Shown here: piece by piece, positions 34,001 through 42,910 of the stretch
Layout: each line of letters opens with the position of its first letter
How positions within the stretch are numbered: position 1 is the first letter of the stretch
From: Manis javanica
Lineage: Eukaryota > Chordata > Mammalia > Pholidota > Manidae
Assembly (NCBI RefSeq): GCF_040802235.1
Contig: NC_133166.1
Location: 113,288,991-113,352,990 of the forward strand
Length of the DNA stretch: 64,000 nucleotides
Direction of reading: 5' to 3'
Translations under genes and position numbers: made by a program
The notes under the pieces: model-generated
Told to the model about the DNA's origin: nothing
The model's database searches: none
What the model saw: only the letters and a program-made list of their open reading frames with translations

Positions 34001-35305
34001 TGTGTGTGTGTGTGTGCGTGCGTGTGTGTGTGTGTGTGCGTGCGTGCGTGTGTGTGTGTGCGTGTGTGTGCGTGTATGTGTGTGTGTGTGTGTTGTGTGC
34101 ATTTGTAATGTGTTCTATCTTAAATTTATGTTCAAGCATTTCCTTGATAAATTTAAAAATGAAATTACAGACAAACTAGTGGCATGAAGTGTGAAAAAGA
34201 CAGACTGGGAAGCTCTAAGCCTTAGTTTCCACAAAGAAACACTGACCAAACAGAGGTTTAAACTGGAAACAGTATACTTCCACGGAAAACAACAAAGGTA
34301 GGCAGAAACCGAGGGAAAAAGAAAGAATGGACATACAAGACAAGCAGAAGCAAACAATAAGATGATACAGCCAGGCCTTACACACCAAGCATCACTCTAA
34401 ATGTGTGTGGCACCGGGTGGCTGAGTACATAATAAAACCCAAATATTTGCTGCTTACAAAAGACTCATTCAGCTCTAAAGATATATGTCGGTTAAAAGTG
34501 AAGTGATAGAAGAAGAAATTCCATGCAAGTGGAAATCAGAAGAAATCAGCCATAGTTATATCAGATAAAATAGTCTTCAAGCCAAAAATGGTAACAAGAG
34601 CCAGTGAAACAGGATTCTGGGTAAATGGTGGAGTAGAGAGAGCCTGAAGTCACCTTCTCCACCAGATCTACACTTACACACAGAGTCTTTCACCCTGAAG
34701 AAGAGTGGAGACTGAAGTGACCACCACCTTTTATACAGAGAGGGACAGAAAGATCACGCACACATGGAACCCCAAAGCAGCAGGAGACACAGAGACGCAG
34801 GAACCCCAGGAACCCCAATCCCAGCACAGCAATTTCCCCGCCCGCTGATTAAGGGGCATGCAGGCCACAGATCTGGGCCATGTGGTTGGAGGGACTGAGT
34901 CCTCTAGAAACCACATGGTGGCCTTCAATCCTTTTCAAGAGGAAAGTCCCAGGGAACAAATGCCTGGGGCATTCTTTCTGCCCCAGGGAGTCCGCAGAGA
35001 GTCTGTTCCTTGAATGTGACCGGACAGTCCCTGCTTCCCTCTCTCAGAGCCTGGGGCCCCCTACTGACCCCAGGGACAGCACTGTTCTATGGCAGCGACT
35101 AGAGCAGGTGGGCCACTCACGAGTCTAGGACGAAGTACACGTCGTAAGTGCTCCAGCAGGATTCCCCATCTGCTGGGCTCTCCTGGAGCCTGGAGCTGGG
35201 GTCGTGACCTTGGTCCTGGGTGGGGTGGCGGAGGGTGCTCCTGGTGGTCGGGAGCGGAGATGGCGGCAGCAGCAGCAGGAAGACCACCAGCACGGGGCCC
35301 CGCAT
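21841..35305 (-). CDS. ANTXR-like receptor, copy A: complete 15-exon gene, 484 residues
   Basis: The gene belongs to the anthrax-toxin-receptor (ANTXR/ANTXRL) family of single-pass membrane proteins that bind matrix ligands through a vWA domain. The exons on the minus strand are 35305-35121, 33832-33764, 33052-32981, 31822-31741, 31630-31597, 30604-30525, 30442-30374, 30005-29925, 29837-29777, 29229-29137, 28030-27961, 27397-27307, 25783-25559, 24342-24319 and 22059-21841. All junctions are GT-AG, all phases agree, and 1,455 bases give 484 residues plus TAA. Domains: signal peptide about 1-20; vWA about 53-224; Ig-like ANTXR domain about 225-325 with paired cysteines; Pro-rich linker 330-370; helix about 377-398; Cys-rich tail 413-484 with nine cysteines. 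MIDAS residues D61 and S63 are kept, but Gly65, Ile128 and Gly160 replace Ser, Thr and Asp. The long tail domain of ANTXR1/2 is absent, as in ANTXRL. ANTXRL or an unnamed paralog are both possible. Confidence 0.88.
22060..24318. other. ANTXR-like A intron 14
   Basis: GC-rich intron without recognised repeats. The family's CCC-G..G tail segment was looked for on the minus strand and not found. Confidence 0.5.
24319..24342 (-). CDS. ANTXR-like A exon 14 (24-base micro-exon)
   Basis: It encodes KPPPAPHK between acceptor CTATTTCCCAG and donor CAAG|GTAGGT. The family has a juxtamembrane exon reading K-D/E-PPP at the same place. It is identical in copy B. Phase 0 on both sides. Confidence 0.75.
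25559..25783 (-). CDS. ANTXR-like A exon 13 (stalk and transmembrane helix)
   Basis: The exon is 225 bases, phase 0. It encodes a Pro/Gly/Asp-rich stalk with two related DGGP steps, then [20 protein letters not shown] and the basic stop-transfer WRWRSK. Acceptor TTTCCTCAG; donor AAAAGT|GTGAGT. The extended stalk between the Ig-like domain and the membrane looks longer than in ANTXR1/2. Confidence 0.85.
25784..27306. other. ANTXR-like A intron 12
   Basis: GC-rich unique intron; long open frames on both strands look compositional. Confidence 0.5.
27307..27397 (-). CDS. ANTXR-like A exon 12
   Basis: The exon is 91 bases, encoding [20 protein letters not shown] then [10 protein letters not shown]. 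It matches the family strand pair V.VS.N.GLSFI...I.I..T.C. Acceptor GTGCTCTAG; donor CCAGG|GTGAGA. Confidence 0.92.
27961..28030 (-). CDS. ANTXR-like A exon 11
   Basis: The exon is 70 bases, encoding [20 protein letters not shown] and RG. It matches NEKPFSVEDTYLLCPAP of ANTXR1. Acceptor CTTCCAG; donor GGCCG|GTAAGC. Confidence 0.92.
28480..28762 (-). mobile_element. L1 LINE ORF2 fragment in ANTXR-like A intron 10
   Basis: On the minus strand it still reads as L1 reverse-transcriptase text: [20 protein letters not shown] then [20 protein letters not shown]. It is sense to the ANTXR-like gene. Confidence 0.92.
29137..29229 (-). CDS. ANTXR-like A exon 10
   Basis: The exon is 93 bases, with acceptor TACTCTTGCAG and donor ATCC|GTAAGC. 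It encodes [20 protein letters not shown] then [11 protein letters not shown], matching the family core V..GNGF......VLC.F. A related orphan copy lies at 36523-36620. Confidence 0.9.
29622..29745. repeat. CA-rich microsatellite region in ANTXR-like A intron 9
   Basis: Two short CA runs (about 29,630-29,652 and 29,727-29,743) joined by CA-rich sequence. The matching unit B tract at about 62,414-62,531 has different run lengths. Confidence 0.9.
29777..29837 (-). CDS. ANTXR-like A exon 9 (start of Ig-like ANTXR domain)
   Basis: The exon is 61 bases, with acceptor CTCTACTGCAG and donor AGAG|GTGATA. It encodes [20 protein letters not shown], matching L..SC.EI...EPSS.C.GE of the family including both cysteines. 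It supplies the phase needed to join exon 8 to exon 10. Confidence 0.88.
29925..30005 (-). CDS. ANTXR-like A exon 8 (end of vWA)
   Basis: The exon is 81 bases, phase 0, encoding [20 protein letters not shown] and LEDIIDP, equivalent to QL.RIADS..HVF.V..GF.AL..II of the family. Acceptor CTTTCAG; donor CCC|GTGAGT. Confidence 0.9.
30374..30442 (-). CDS. ANTXR-like A exon 7
   Basis: The exon is 69 bases, phase 0 on both sides, encoding [20 protein letters not shown] and KYQ. It matches the family strand REA.KSR.LGA.VY.VGV.D. Acceptor TTTCTCAG; donor CAG|GTAATT. Confidence 0.9.
30525..30604 (-). CDS. ANTXR-like A exon 6 (third MIDAS loop)
   Basis: The exon is 80 bases and encodes [20 protein letters not shown] then AETKVE. 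The family reads IIALTDG; here the metal-binding Asp is Gly160. Acceptor CCCGCAG; donor GAA|GTGAGT. Confidence 0.9.
31597..31630 (-). CDS. ANTXR-like A exon 5
   Basis: This 34-base exon encodes [12 protein letters not shown], matching ANEQIQKAGG of ANTXR2. Acceptor CTGCAG; donor GCAG|GTAAGG; ends in phase 1. Confidence 0.85.
31741..31822 (-). CDS. ANTXR-like A exon 4 (second MIDAS loop)
   Basis: The exon is 82 bases, with acceptor CTTTTCAG and donor AAAAGG|GTACGG. It encodes [20 protein letters not shown] followed by MQHGLKR. The family motif PxGxTYxHEG reads [10 protein letters not shown] here, so the metal-binding Thr is Ile128. Confidence 0.88.
31823..32980. other. ANTXR-like A intron 3
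   Basis: GC-rich unique intron; nothing recognised. Confidence 0.5.
32981..33052 (-). CDS. ANTXR-like A exon 3
   Basis: The exon is 72 bases, with acceptor TTTCCTCCCAAG and donor GACAG|GTAAGT. It encodes [20 protein letters not shown] and LTSDR, matching the family strand SP..RMSFI.FS and LT.DR. Confidence 0.88.
33764..33832 (-). CDS. ANTXR-like A exon 2 (first MIDAS loop)
   Basis: The exon is 69 bases, with acceptor CTTCTTTTTCAG and donor AAAAA|GTACGG. It encodes [19 protein letters not shown]. The family has D-K-S-G-S-V at this place and here it is D-S-S-Q-G-V, so the second MIDAS serine is Gly and the loop is one residue short. Confidence 0.85.
33933..34092. repeat. (GT)n tract with regular GC interruptions
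   Basis: About 160 bases of alternating purine and pyrimidine, GTGTGTGT broken by GTGCGTGCGTG steps. It lies in intron 1 of ANTXR-like A, about 100 bases above the exon 2 acceptor. Confidence 0.97.
34105..34860 (+). mobile_element. L1 LINE fragments in ANTXR-like A intron 1
   Basis: The left part to about 34,600 resembles L1 internal text (cataataaaacccaaatattt, tatatcagataaaatagtct). From about 34,605 it resembles an L1 5' UTR start (tggtggagtagagagagcct). Diverged. Confidence 0.6.
35121..35305 (-). CDS. ANTXR-like A exon 1 (signal peptide, start of vWA)
   Basis: The exon begins [19 protein letters not shown], a clear signal peptide, and ends [12 protein letters not shown], which matches the family's C..FDLYFVLD strand. 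It ends in phase 2 before GTGAGT. An in-frame ATG at 35425 would add 40 residues and bury the signal sequence, so 35305 is preferred. Confidence 0.87.
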
Positions 35306-35544
35306 CCTGGGGCCGCTGTTCTTGCCTCCGCCCAGTCCCTGGGGGCCCAGGCGGGCCCCGTAAACTGCAGGCCACCTCAGGCCAACACCTCCTCTGCTTC
35401 CTCGCGGGCTCAGGGTCCTCGGCACTCCCGACCTCAGCGCTACTCACGCTCTGATCAGTATACCTTGCACCTGCCAGCAGCCACCTGATACCTGCCCTGT
35501 GGGTCCAAGTAGCAAGTGGTGGGCTGTGGGGTGATGGCCCCGCT

Positions 35545-35578
35545 ACTTATGCACCTTCACCCCGCCCTGCTGACGTAG
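35545..35578 (-). promoter_or_regulatory. Candidate core promoter of ANTXR-like gene A: CRE, GC box, TATA-like
   Basis: Reading toward the gene on the minus strand: a CRE-like CTACGTCA (35578-35571), a GC box GGGCGGGG (35567-35560) and a TATA-like GCATAAGT (35552-35545). Transcription would start near 35,515 and leave a 5' leader of about 210 bases before the ATG. Compact CRE plus TATA-like promoters are common in genes expressed late in spermatogenesis; that is inference. Confidence 0.45.
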
Positions 35579-35579
35579 G

Positions 35580-36229
35580 TCCATTATGATGGACAATAGG
35601 TTGCCCTGGTGACCTTGTGAACTGCAGCTCTGCCCGGTGCTCTCCCTGTGGGCATCCTCAGGCAGGAGTTTGAAGGGGCAGTAAGATGAGGCCTCCATTT
35701 GTCCCTTATCCCAAACCCTCCCAGGGAGTCTACAATTTCAAGGAAACCCGGCCCTTTGGTAAACTGACAGAGGGCAGCTGAGGGGGCCTCCACACAGACA
35801 TCACTGAGTGTGGGGAGGTGGAGAGAAGATTGCTCTAAGTTTATTTGTGGGGACACTGAAGTCACCCAAGGGATAGAAGGATCTAGAAGAAGGCTGTGAA
35901 AGCAGGCCAGTGTCCTTTGTGAATGCGGGACATTCCAGTTATCTGCTCTGTGTATTGAACCATCGCAGACCTAGGGACATAAAGCAGAAAAATTTCATAG
36001 GCGCACAGGTTCTGTGGATTAGAAATTCAGAGATGTCTGAGCGGGCACGGGTTGACTTTCCTCCATGGAAAACCCACTTGCTCTTTCATGTAAATTCTGG
36101 AATCATATCATACATTCTCCACTCTCCTAAACCTCTCTTAGTATTTTAGCAAAACAAAGTTACATATGTAGATACATTTGGAGGGATTTGAATCTGCTGT
36201 CTGGACCACTCTCACCAGTGAACATCAGG
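35580..36229. other. Upstream flank of ANTXR-like A
   Basis: No repeat or exon recognised. Confidence 0.4.
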
Positions 36230-36865
36230 CACCCGCCCTGCTTCCCTCCTTAGGGGCAAAACCAGCCACGGGTTTCTGATCTGAAATGCCCAGGTGCCCC
36301 CTACTGGGTGCAGGCAGGGGCGCACAGAGGGGGACGCAGCTCTGAGGGCCACCCTGCCCCAATCCCAGCGTGGGCTGCAGTGAAGGCTACTCCCTGGTGC
36401 CCGGTGGTGCTGGGGACGGATTAGTTCCTGGGTGTCACTGGCAGGTGTCCAGGCTGGGCTCACTGTGGGGAGGCAGCCCGATGCGGGACGGTTGTCACTG
36501 GAGGAAAGGAGGGCCTACTTACCGGGAATTTCTCGTTACCAAATCTGAATTGACAAATAACTTCCTCCCTGTTGTCTACATCTTGGAAGCCTTTTCCGAT
36601 AACCTTCGATTTCTCGTTAACTGCAACAGTAACATCCATATGTCTGTGCGAGGAAGGGCTGAAGTGTTTTCCTCAGATCACAACTATGGCAGGCGGCCCC
36701 CAAAACAGAACTCCCAGGAACTTGTGGGGATGTGCCTGCATCTGAACCAGCCCCCGGCCTACTTCCCTCCATAGGTGCAAACCCAGCCAGAGGTTTCTGC
36801 TCTGAAATCCCAAGGTGCCCGCTAATGAGTGCAGGCAGGGACCAGGCAACCCCGACATAACTGAG
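36230..36865. repeat. Old duplicate of the exon-10 region
   Basis: The block around the orphan exon, to about 36,865, resembles 28,950-29,590 of unit A across intron as well as exon. A segment resembling gcaaacccagccaggggttt recurs at about 36,245, 36,777 and 29,518 (and in unit B at about 62,300). The orphan exon is thus flanked on both sides by this segment, which suggests at least two rounds of local tandem duplication. Confidence 0.7.
36523..36620 (-). pseudogene. Orphan exon-10-like ANTXR fragment upstream of exon 1
   Basis: The minus strand reads [20 protein letters not shown] then ICQFRFGNEKFP between acceptor TACTGTTGCAG and donor CCCG|GTAAGT. It shares the [10 protein letters not shown] core with exon 10. 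It has one codon more in the middle and ends in phase 0, where the working exon ends in phase 1. No neighbouring ANTXR exons were found around it. It lies about 1.2 kb above the ATG of copy A, so it is best read as a relic of an older duplicate. Confidence 0.75.
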
Positions 36866-36869
36866 AGAG

Positions 36870-39800
36870 GAGCCAAGACCTCCTGGTGAGTCAGCCCTGG
36901 GTCATGTCTGAGCTGCACACGCACACCTGGGGGCCTGGGGACTTTCTGCCGCCTGGAGTCAATTGTCTAACCCTCCCCCCACCCCCGTCTTTCTGGGGGC
37001 CTACGGCAGAATGGAAGCCAGAGAAGCCAGACCCGTGCTTGAGGAAAGAGAATGTGGGGTTTCAACAGGGTACGTGGCTTCCCCCAACACTTGGCAGTCA
37101 GAGGGTCAGGATCTGCTGTCCGTGCCCAATCCAGGGCCACAGAGGATGCCACCTCTGCTCTAGACCCGGCTGAACAGCTGTCACGCAGCTCCTCTGGAAT
37201 GCCCTGGGCTCTTGTTTTCAACGCGTGGGGCTGTGACTGCTGAGCCTGAAACCCTAGAGGGGACCTGGCTGGCCTGAGCCTCGTGGGGAAGTTTGGCCAC
37301 AGCCTCTACTCGCATGTCTGAGACACGCAGGGAGTGTGGCAGCTGAGGGCAGGGCTGAGAGCCCAGAGCGCGGCAGGTGCCGGCACTCCTGGGAACGGTG
37401 CACAGCGCCCCTCTGCTCCGTGCATCGTCCCCTGCCTTGCGTCCCTGCTGCCCTGCAGGCCCTGCTCTTGACCGCTTGTCCTCTTGTAGGAACTACAGCT
37501 CCCAGGGGTCTGGTTCACCCTGGGAATTGTAGGTAAGTGGGGGCAGGAGGATGGTTTCCGGGTTTTGAGCAGAAGAGATGTTGAGGTAAAGGACTGTGCT
37601 CTGCCCAGACAGCTGCTCCCTTTACATGCTATCTGCCCTCACCCTGTGCCTCCACCAGTAAGAACCCCAAGGAGAAAGTGACCCCAAGAGTGAGCACAGC
37701 CGGCTTGCAGGCAGCTGTACTTCCCCCGCTGCACTCCCGCTGCCCACCGGCTCTGAGAGCGCAGAGGGACCTGCCGCCCCAGGACAGAGACAGATCCTTT
37801 CTGGAAGGGAGGGCACTCTTTCTGGGAGAACAGTTACATACCAGGCTGCCTGGGCTCCAAGGACAGGGGACTGAAGGCGGGCGGCTCCCCGGGAAGGCCA
37901 GGTGGAGCTGGGCGGTGAGGAAGGGTGGCTGACCACCAGGACTGGCAGGGGCACAGAGGGAGGTGCCTGCCCTGGGGCGGCCAGGTGGGGGCTAGGGCAC
38001 CACGTGCTGCCCAGCGCAGGTTTGTGGAGAGAATTCCCACACTGTGCACCCACTGTTCACCTGTGTGTCCCCTGCCTGCAGCAATTCTACTGCTGGGACT
38101 GATCCCGGGAGAAACCCTGCCCCACGCCCGCAGAGAGGTGCGCTTGGGAAAGCCCCCCAGGGCGGCTTGTAGCAGCGTCTCCTTCAGAACGATCTTACTA
38201 GTGGAGACTAATGACATTAATTTGGTCCTTCAACGTACCGGACTGCTGTGCAGATGGCTGCAAATTACAGGACTTACAAACCAGCAACAAATGGAGGAGA
38301 AAAGTCGAATTAGAAATAATTGGGAGCAGACCAGGGAAACTCAAGGAAGCTCTGAAAGTAAGTAGTGGGCAGGAAGGAAAGAGTCAGGAAAACTACACAG
38401 ACACAGAAGCTCAAACAACACACTGCAGCCGGCAGCCTCCACGCTTCAACTGCTTCAACGGCTGTTGAGGGCAGCGCTCGGGTTTTCACAACTAACTAGG
38501 ATGTGCCTGGAGGTGATATCAAGCCATTTAAAGGAGATTAAACGCCTTACACGGGTTTTAAAAGGACATGAAAGCACATAATTAATCTTGGAAGGATTCC
38601 TGTCCCAAGTCATTTGTCGCCACAAATCTTTTTACATGTTCAAAAGTTAACTCACTACAAAATTCAGATGAGGAGTTTCTCCGGATGCATGCGCCAAGGA
38701 ACCTCTGCAATTACACCAGCAATTTTTTAAACAAACTGTGCAGTGTTTCAGGGTGACAGCCTAAGACAGCATCATTTCCCTAAGAGGTAAAAACAAGATA
38801 AAGTCTTGGCCCTCATCGCTCTTAAGTGTTTTTCATCTGCCAGACAGACGCAAACGTGTGCCAGTAGATCTCTTCCCGCCTCAACTTCCTACATCCTGAA
38901 GGCAGTAAGAAGCGACAAATGCCTGTTCCTCACTGCAGAGCTGACAACCCCCAAATGACGATTTTACATAATAAAAGATGTTTACTGAGGCTTACAGATT
39001 CCCTGGTCACCCGCTTCAAAGGCAGCTGGCAAATAACAGATCCAAAGATTAGCAAATTAAGGCCAGTAAACAATTTCCCTAAGGAGAATGCTAGCTCTCT
39101 TGGGCCTCTGGTACTTCCCGAGACACCCAGAAAATAGCAGATGAAAAAAGACTAAATCCGATGGCAGCTGAACAAGAAAACAGACTGTGCCAACCTGGAC
39201 TCACTCTACCACCACTGAAGCAGCTTCCATGGGCCCTGCCTAGAGAAACACGGGTGCATTCTGGCAGTGATCACCCGCTGTCCAGCCCAAGGGGGGTCGG
39301 CACTCCCCAGTTAAAGGCATTCACCTTACCACAAACAGAAACTACAAAATCTCATCTGTAAGGGCCCTAAACCCTACGACATTATAGACAATTTTAACTC
39401 TACAAGTTCTCTTACAGAGTTGAACACCCAAAAGTGAGTGCGAGGCGGTCTTCAGTCAGTAGCCCCGGCTCCTCTTTCTGCGTCTGCCTCTGCATGAATC
39501 AAGTGACCTGGAGAAAGTTCTCTCATCTCTTTATTTATCCCCTTTTCCCTGCCAGGTACAAAATTAGGTCAAAGCCACCAATTCTTTTGGAAAATAAAAT
39601 GAATTTCTTAGATTGGTTATGTCTACACTGTCATGCAAATACCTCCTGGCCACTGCGCAGCTATAGCCAACCCTCAAGTACGTACGATGCGGCTCGTGCC
39701 CATATTAACGCAGGAAACTGTGCACCTTTACTCTGCACAGGAAACACCCTTCCCGGAGAGGCCGGCAGACCCAGGGGCTTCCGGAACAGGCTCCTTTAGG

Positions 39801-39905
39801 GGTCCCCAGTTTCAAATGTGGAAATCCTTAGCAAATTAACATGCCATGCAAGTTACAAGAGCATACACTATTTTTTCATTAAGGAAAACCAAACAACCTG
39901 TCTGG
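36870..39905. other. Intergenic stretch of unit A
   Basis: GC-rich to about 38.1 kb, then AT-rich. Apart from the ZNF143-type pair I recognise nothing; 38.1-39.9 kb may be old repeat debris of unknown family. Confidence 0.35.
37492..37534. promoter_or_regulatory. Inverted pair of ZNF143-type motifs
   Basis: ACTACAGCTCCCAGGGG on the plus strand (37492-37508) faces ACCTACAATTCCCAGGGTG on the minus strand (37534-37516). Both fit the ACTACNNNTCCCA element. The pair lies about 2.2 kb above exon 1 of ANTXR-like A. Confidence 0.55.
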
Positions 39906-39911
39906 CGCACT

Positions 39912-40470
39912 AATGTTGGGGGGACGTTGTGTATTTTCCTCGGTTCTTGTCCCTGGCGCGACAAAGACATGAAGGGCAGAGACACAGTAGTGGAGCAGAG
40001 CACAGGTTTTATTTAAAGTTCCTTAAAGAGAGAAAAAGTGCAGCAGGCAACCTCAGCGAGGAGAGGCGCCTTGAAAGGTTGGAGAAAGTTTAAGATTAAA
40101 AGGTTACACACTTAGAAAGTGTGGGCGACCTCAGAGAGAGGAGTGCCCTGAAAGGTTGGGGGTTCCCCCTTTTAAGGATTTTTCAGGAATGTGATCATGG
40201 GCTGAGGGTGCAGACCTGTTAAGCGGTCCCTGAATATTTAAAATTAACTTAATACAGGAAGTTTACTGCTCTGATTTCTCCTGAGATAACTGGCCTCTGG
40301 GTCTGAGAGCCTATCAAACAAGACCACCTGCCCAGCCCCCCAGGTGGGCTGAGTGCTTGTCTGCTGAAGAGGACGTTAAGAATCTTCCTCACTTCCTGCC
40401 TTTTCCTATGTTGTTTATTGCTGGGCCTGCGTCCCAAATTCCTCCCATCTCCTCCCATCTCGCATACCAC
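39912..40470 (-). mobile_element. LTR-like fossil, ERV class I-type
   Basis: On the minus strand, tttaaataaaacctgtgctc supplies a poly(A) region and tgtcgcgccagggacaag a U5-like end near the TG at 39,912. The right limit, near the microsatellite, is uncertain. Solo and old. Confidence 0.55.
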
Positions 40471-40500
40471 CAGGCACAGTGTGGCTGGACGGTAAGTGTA

Positions 40501-40662
<162 letters not shown>

Positions 40663-40724
40663 ATTTCACATATTGTTAAATGAATGAGATGAATACATTC
40701 CCAAAGTCTAATGAGCCCTGGACC

Positions 40725-41240
40725 GGCCCAAAACTTCCGGAGAAAACGCCAGTGTTCGGGCCGCTCCGTACTTCAAGCTGCTGCTGCTGGGAGGCGGCGA
40801 GGTCTGCGTGGGAGCAGGCAGCGGGGTCCCCGGGAAGGGCGGCCCTCTGCGGGTGGTGCGCGGAGTCTGAGGCCGGAGGCGGGGGCGGCCGGCGGCGCAG
40901 GGCCCCGGCGGTGTCAGCCCGCGGAGGTGCCGCCCCAGCGGCGGAGGCAGGCGGGCGAACTGGGGGTCCGCGGAGCCCGGCGCTGATGGCACCTGCTGGG
41001 GGCACGGAGTCGTCGGTGGCGGCCGCCACCGCCCTCCTACGACGCTGCGCTCCCAACAGCCGCTCCCGCCGCCCACCGACACGGCCCGCGGCTGCCACCC
41101 CCAGTCCTGGGGCCGCCGCCCCCTCTTCCCAAGCCGCCCGCCGCCCGTGCCCGCCCGCGCCGCCTCCCGCCTCCGCCCCGCTCTGCCATCCTGCGCTGCC
41201 ACCCAGCGGTCCCTGCTCTGAGGCACATCTAACTCAGAAA
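40725..41240. promoter_or_regulatory. Unassigned CpG island
   Basis: Very GC-rich block with dense CpG. Long open frames on both strands are those expected from GC-rich sequence, and I recognise no protein. It lies immediately right of the GT/GA/CA microsatellite, about 5.4 kb above exon 1 of ANTXR-like A. It could be a promoter for an unannotated transcript or an alternative 5' exon. Confidence 0.6.
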
Positions 41241-42029
41241 GGGTCAGCAGACAGTCTCCAGTGCCGGGGGTCCTGACGGGGCATTGGGAGGCTTCACGGG
41301 GGAGATGAGGGGACAGGGCAACATTCCAGGCATTGCTCACGGTTTAAACCGGGCTTAGCCCCGGGGGGGCGCTGTGCTCCTCGGCAGGGAGCAGCTGTGA
41401 ACTTGGAGTGCTCTAGGCACCGGAATCTGGCGGGATATGTTGAGTGGAGGCCATATGAGGGTGGCAGGGGTCGGCAGCCCCTGGAGAGACTATGGGCGGC
41501 AAGAAATTGGAGAAAACGTCAGGGGCTGAATCGTCAGCAGTCATCTGTGGAGTACCTGCTACGGGGTTTCCTGGGTCCTGGGAACCAGCCCCTGCCTCCT
41601 GGCAAATTGCACCTTGGGGGAGACCCACAGCCAGTACAATGGTGGAGAGAAATGCCCAGCAGGCTGCTTAGAGGGAGCAGAGGGCGCCTAACTACGACTG
41701 GGGGGCATGTGCCCAAACCAGGGGACAAGGGAGAGAGCACGTGAAGGGAGGGCGGCTTTGCAGGCAGAGGGAGCAGCCTGTGCACAGCCTGAGCGAGTCT
41801 GAGGATCTAAGGAAGGCCAGGGCCGAGAGACAACTGCACGCCAGCCAGGTGGTCAAGGGCGCAAAGGGCTCATTGGAACCATTCACACAAACCACATGCT
41901 CAGTTTTCAGCATCCTTTTGGCCCTCGGAGGCCTGGGTTACATCTCCTTGCATTGCATCCCACGCACACACTGCAAGCATCCTTCAGAGAGGAGAGTTCC
42001 GTTTTCTGCAAGGTTATACGAAGGGACTG
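41241..42029. other. Intergenic stretch of unit A right of the CpG island
   Basis: Unique-looking; no exon recognised. Confidence 0.4.
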
Positions 42030-42225
42030 CAGGCCTGAGCTCTCCCATGCACTCGCTGTGTGACCCTGGACAAGGCACTTTACCTCTCTGTGCCTTGGTT
42101 CCATTATCTGTAAAATGGGGGTTGGCCTAGTATCTCCCTCACGGTGTCTTTGTGAAAATTAAGACATTAAAGGACCTAGCAGTTTCCTGGCAGATAGGAA
42201 GGTCTTAAAAAATGGTAGATGCCAT
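42030..42225 (+). mobile_element. MIR SINE
   Basis: Good MIR match: ctcgctgtgtgaccctgga, tttacctctctgtgccttgg, ttatctgtaaaatgggg. Confidence 0.9.
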
Positions 42226-42469
42226 ATGATGAACAATTCCATGTCCAAATGACCATCTAAGAAGGTGGAAGTAGTGAGAAATGGGTGTCTCAAAGTATAA
42301 GCCGAGGTAGTGGGGGCTATACCTGGTCAGGGTCTAGTGGGTAGAAGAGTTTTCCATCAAGAAGCAAAGCCTTTGTGTCTAGGGGGAGAGAGCCTGGCTT
42401 GGAAATCCTCCCTGGCTGGGCAATCTATTGTTTTATCCTTTGTCACCAATGAACCCTGCCGACTGTCAC

Positions 42470-42910
42470 CAATTATCTTGCCAATGGGTTTCAGCCCCGG
42501 GCAAGTTCACTATGGTTCAATGTGACCAAAGAAATGACAGTAGAGTGTTCTTGGGGTGAAAGGGTTATACCCAACTTTATTTCCACGGTGGCAGGTCAAT
42601 CGCTAATATCCATCACTCAGCGTGAGTCTGCAGGAAGCAAGCCGGTCTCTGCCTCTGGGCCTCTCTGCCCGCAGTCATCCCGCACAGCCGTCCTCTGGGC
42701 CTCTGTCCTCAGCGCTGCCACCACGCCAGTTCTCTGATCTGCTCTCCTGCACCTTGCAGCCGTGCCACCGTATCACCCAGAGCCCTAGGCAGTGCTCTTT
42801 ATGTAGAGTCAGTAGCAACGTATTGCTCACACGTGTGTAGTGAGCAAGCCAGCCAGGGCCAGTTGAGGATCCTGGCCACAGGAACGTTCATTTTATCCAC
42901 ACACGGAAGC
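42470..42910 (-). mobile_element. Solo LTR fossil, family X copy 3
   Basis: Near match to 12.9-13.36 kb over the poly(A) region, the tctgcctctgggcctctctg segment and the tttatgtagagtcagtagc TATA-side segment. Confidence 0.75.

Noticed and set aside
33767-34187. Open frames of about 100 codons with Val-Cys or Thr-His repeats on both strands
   Set aside because: They are translations of the GT microsatellite.
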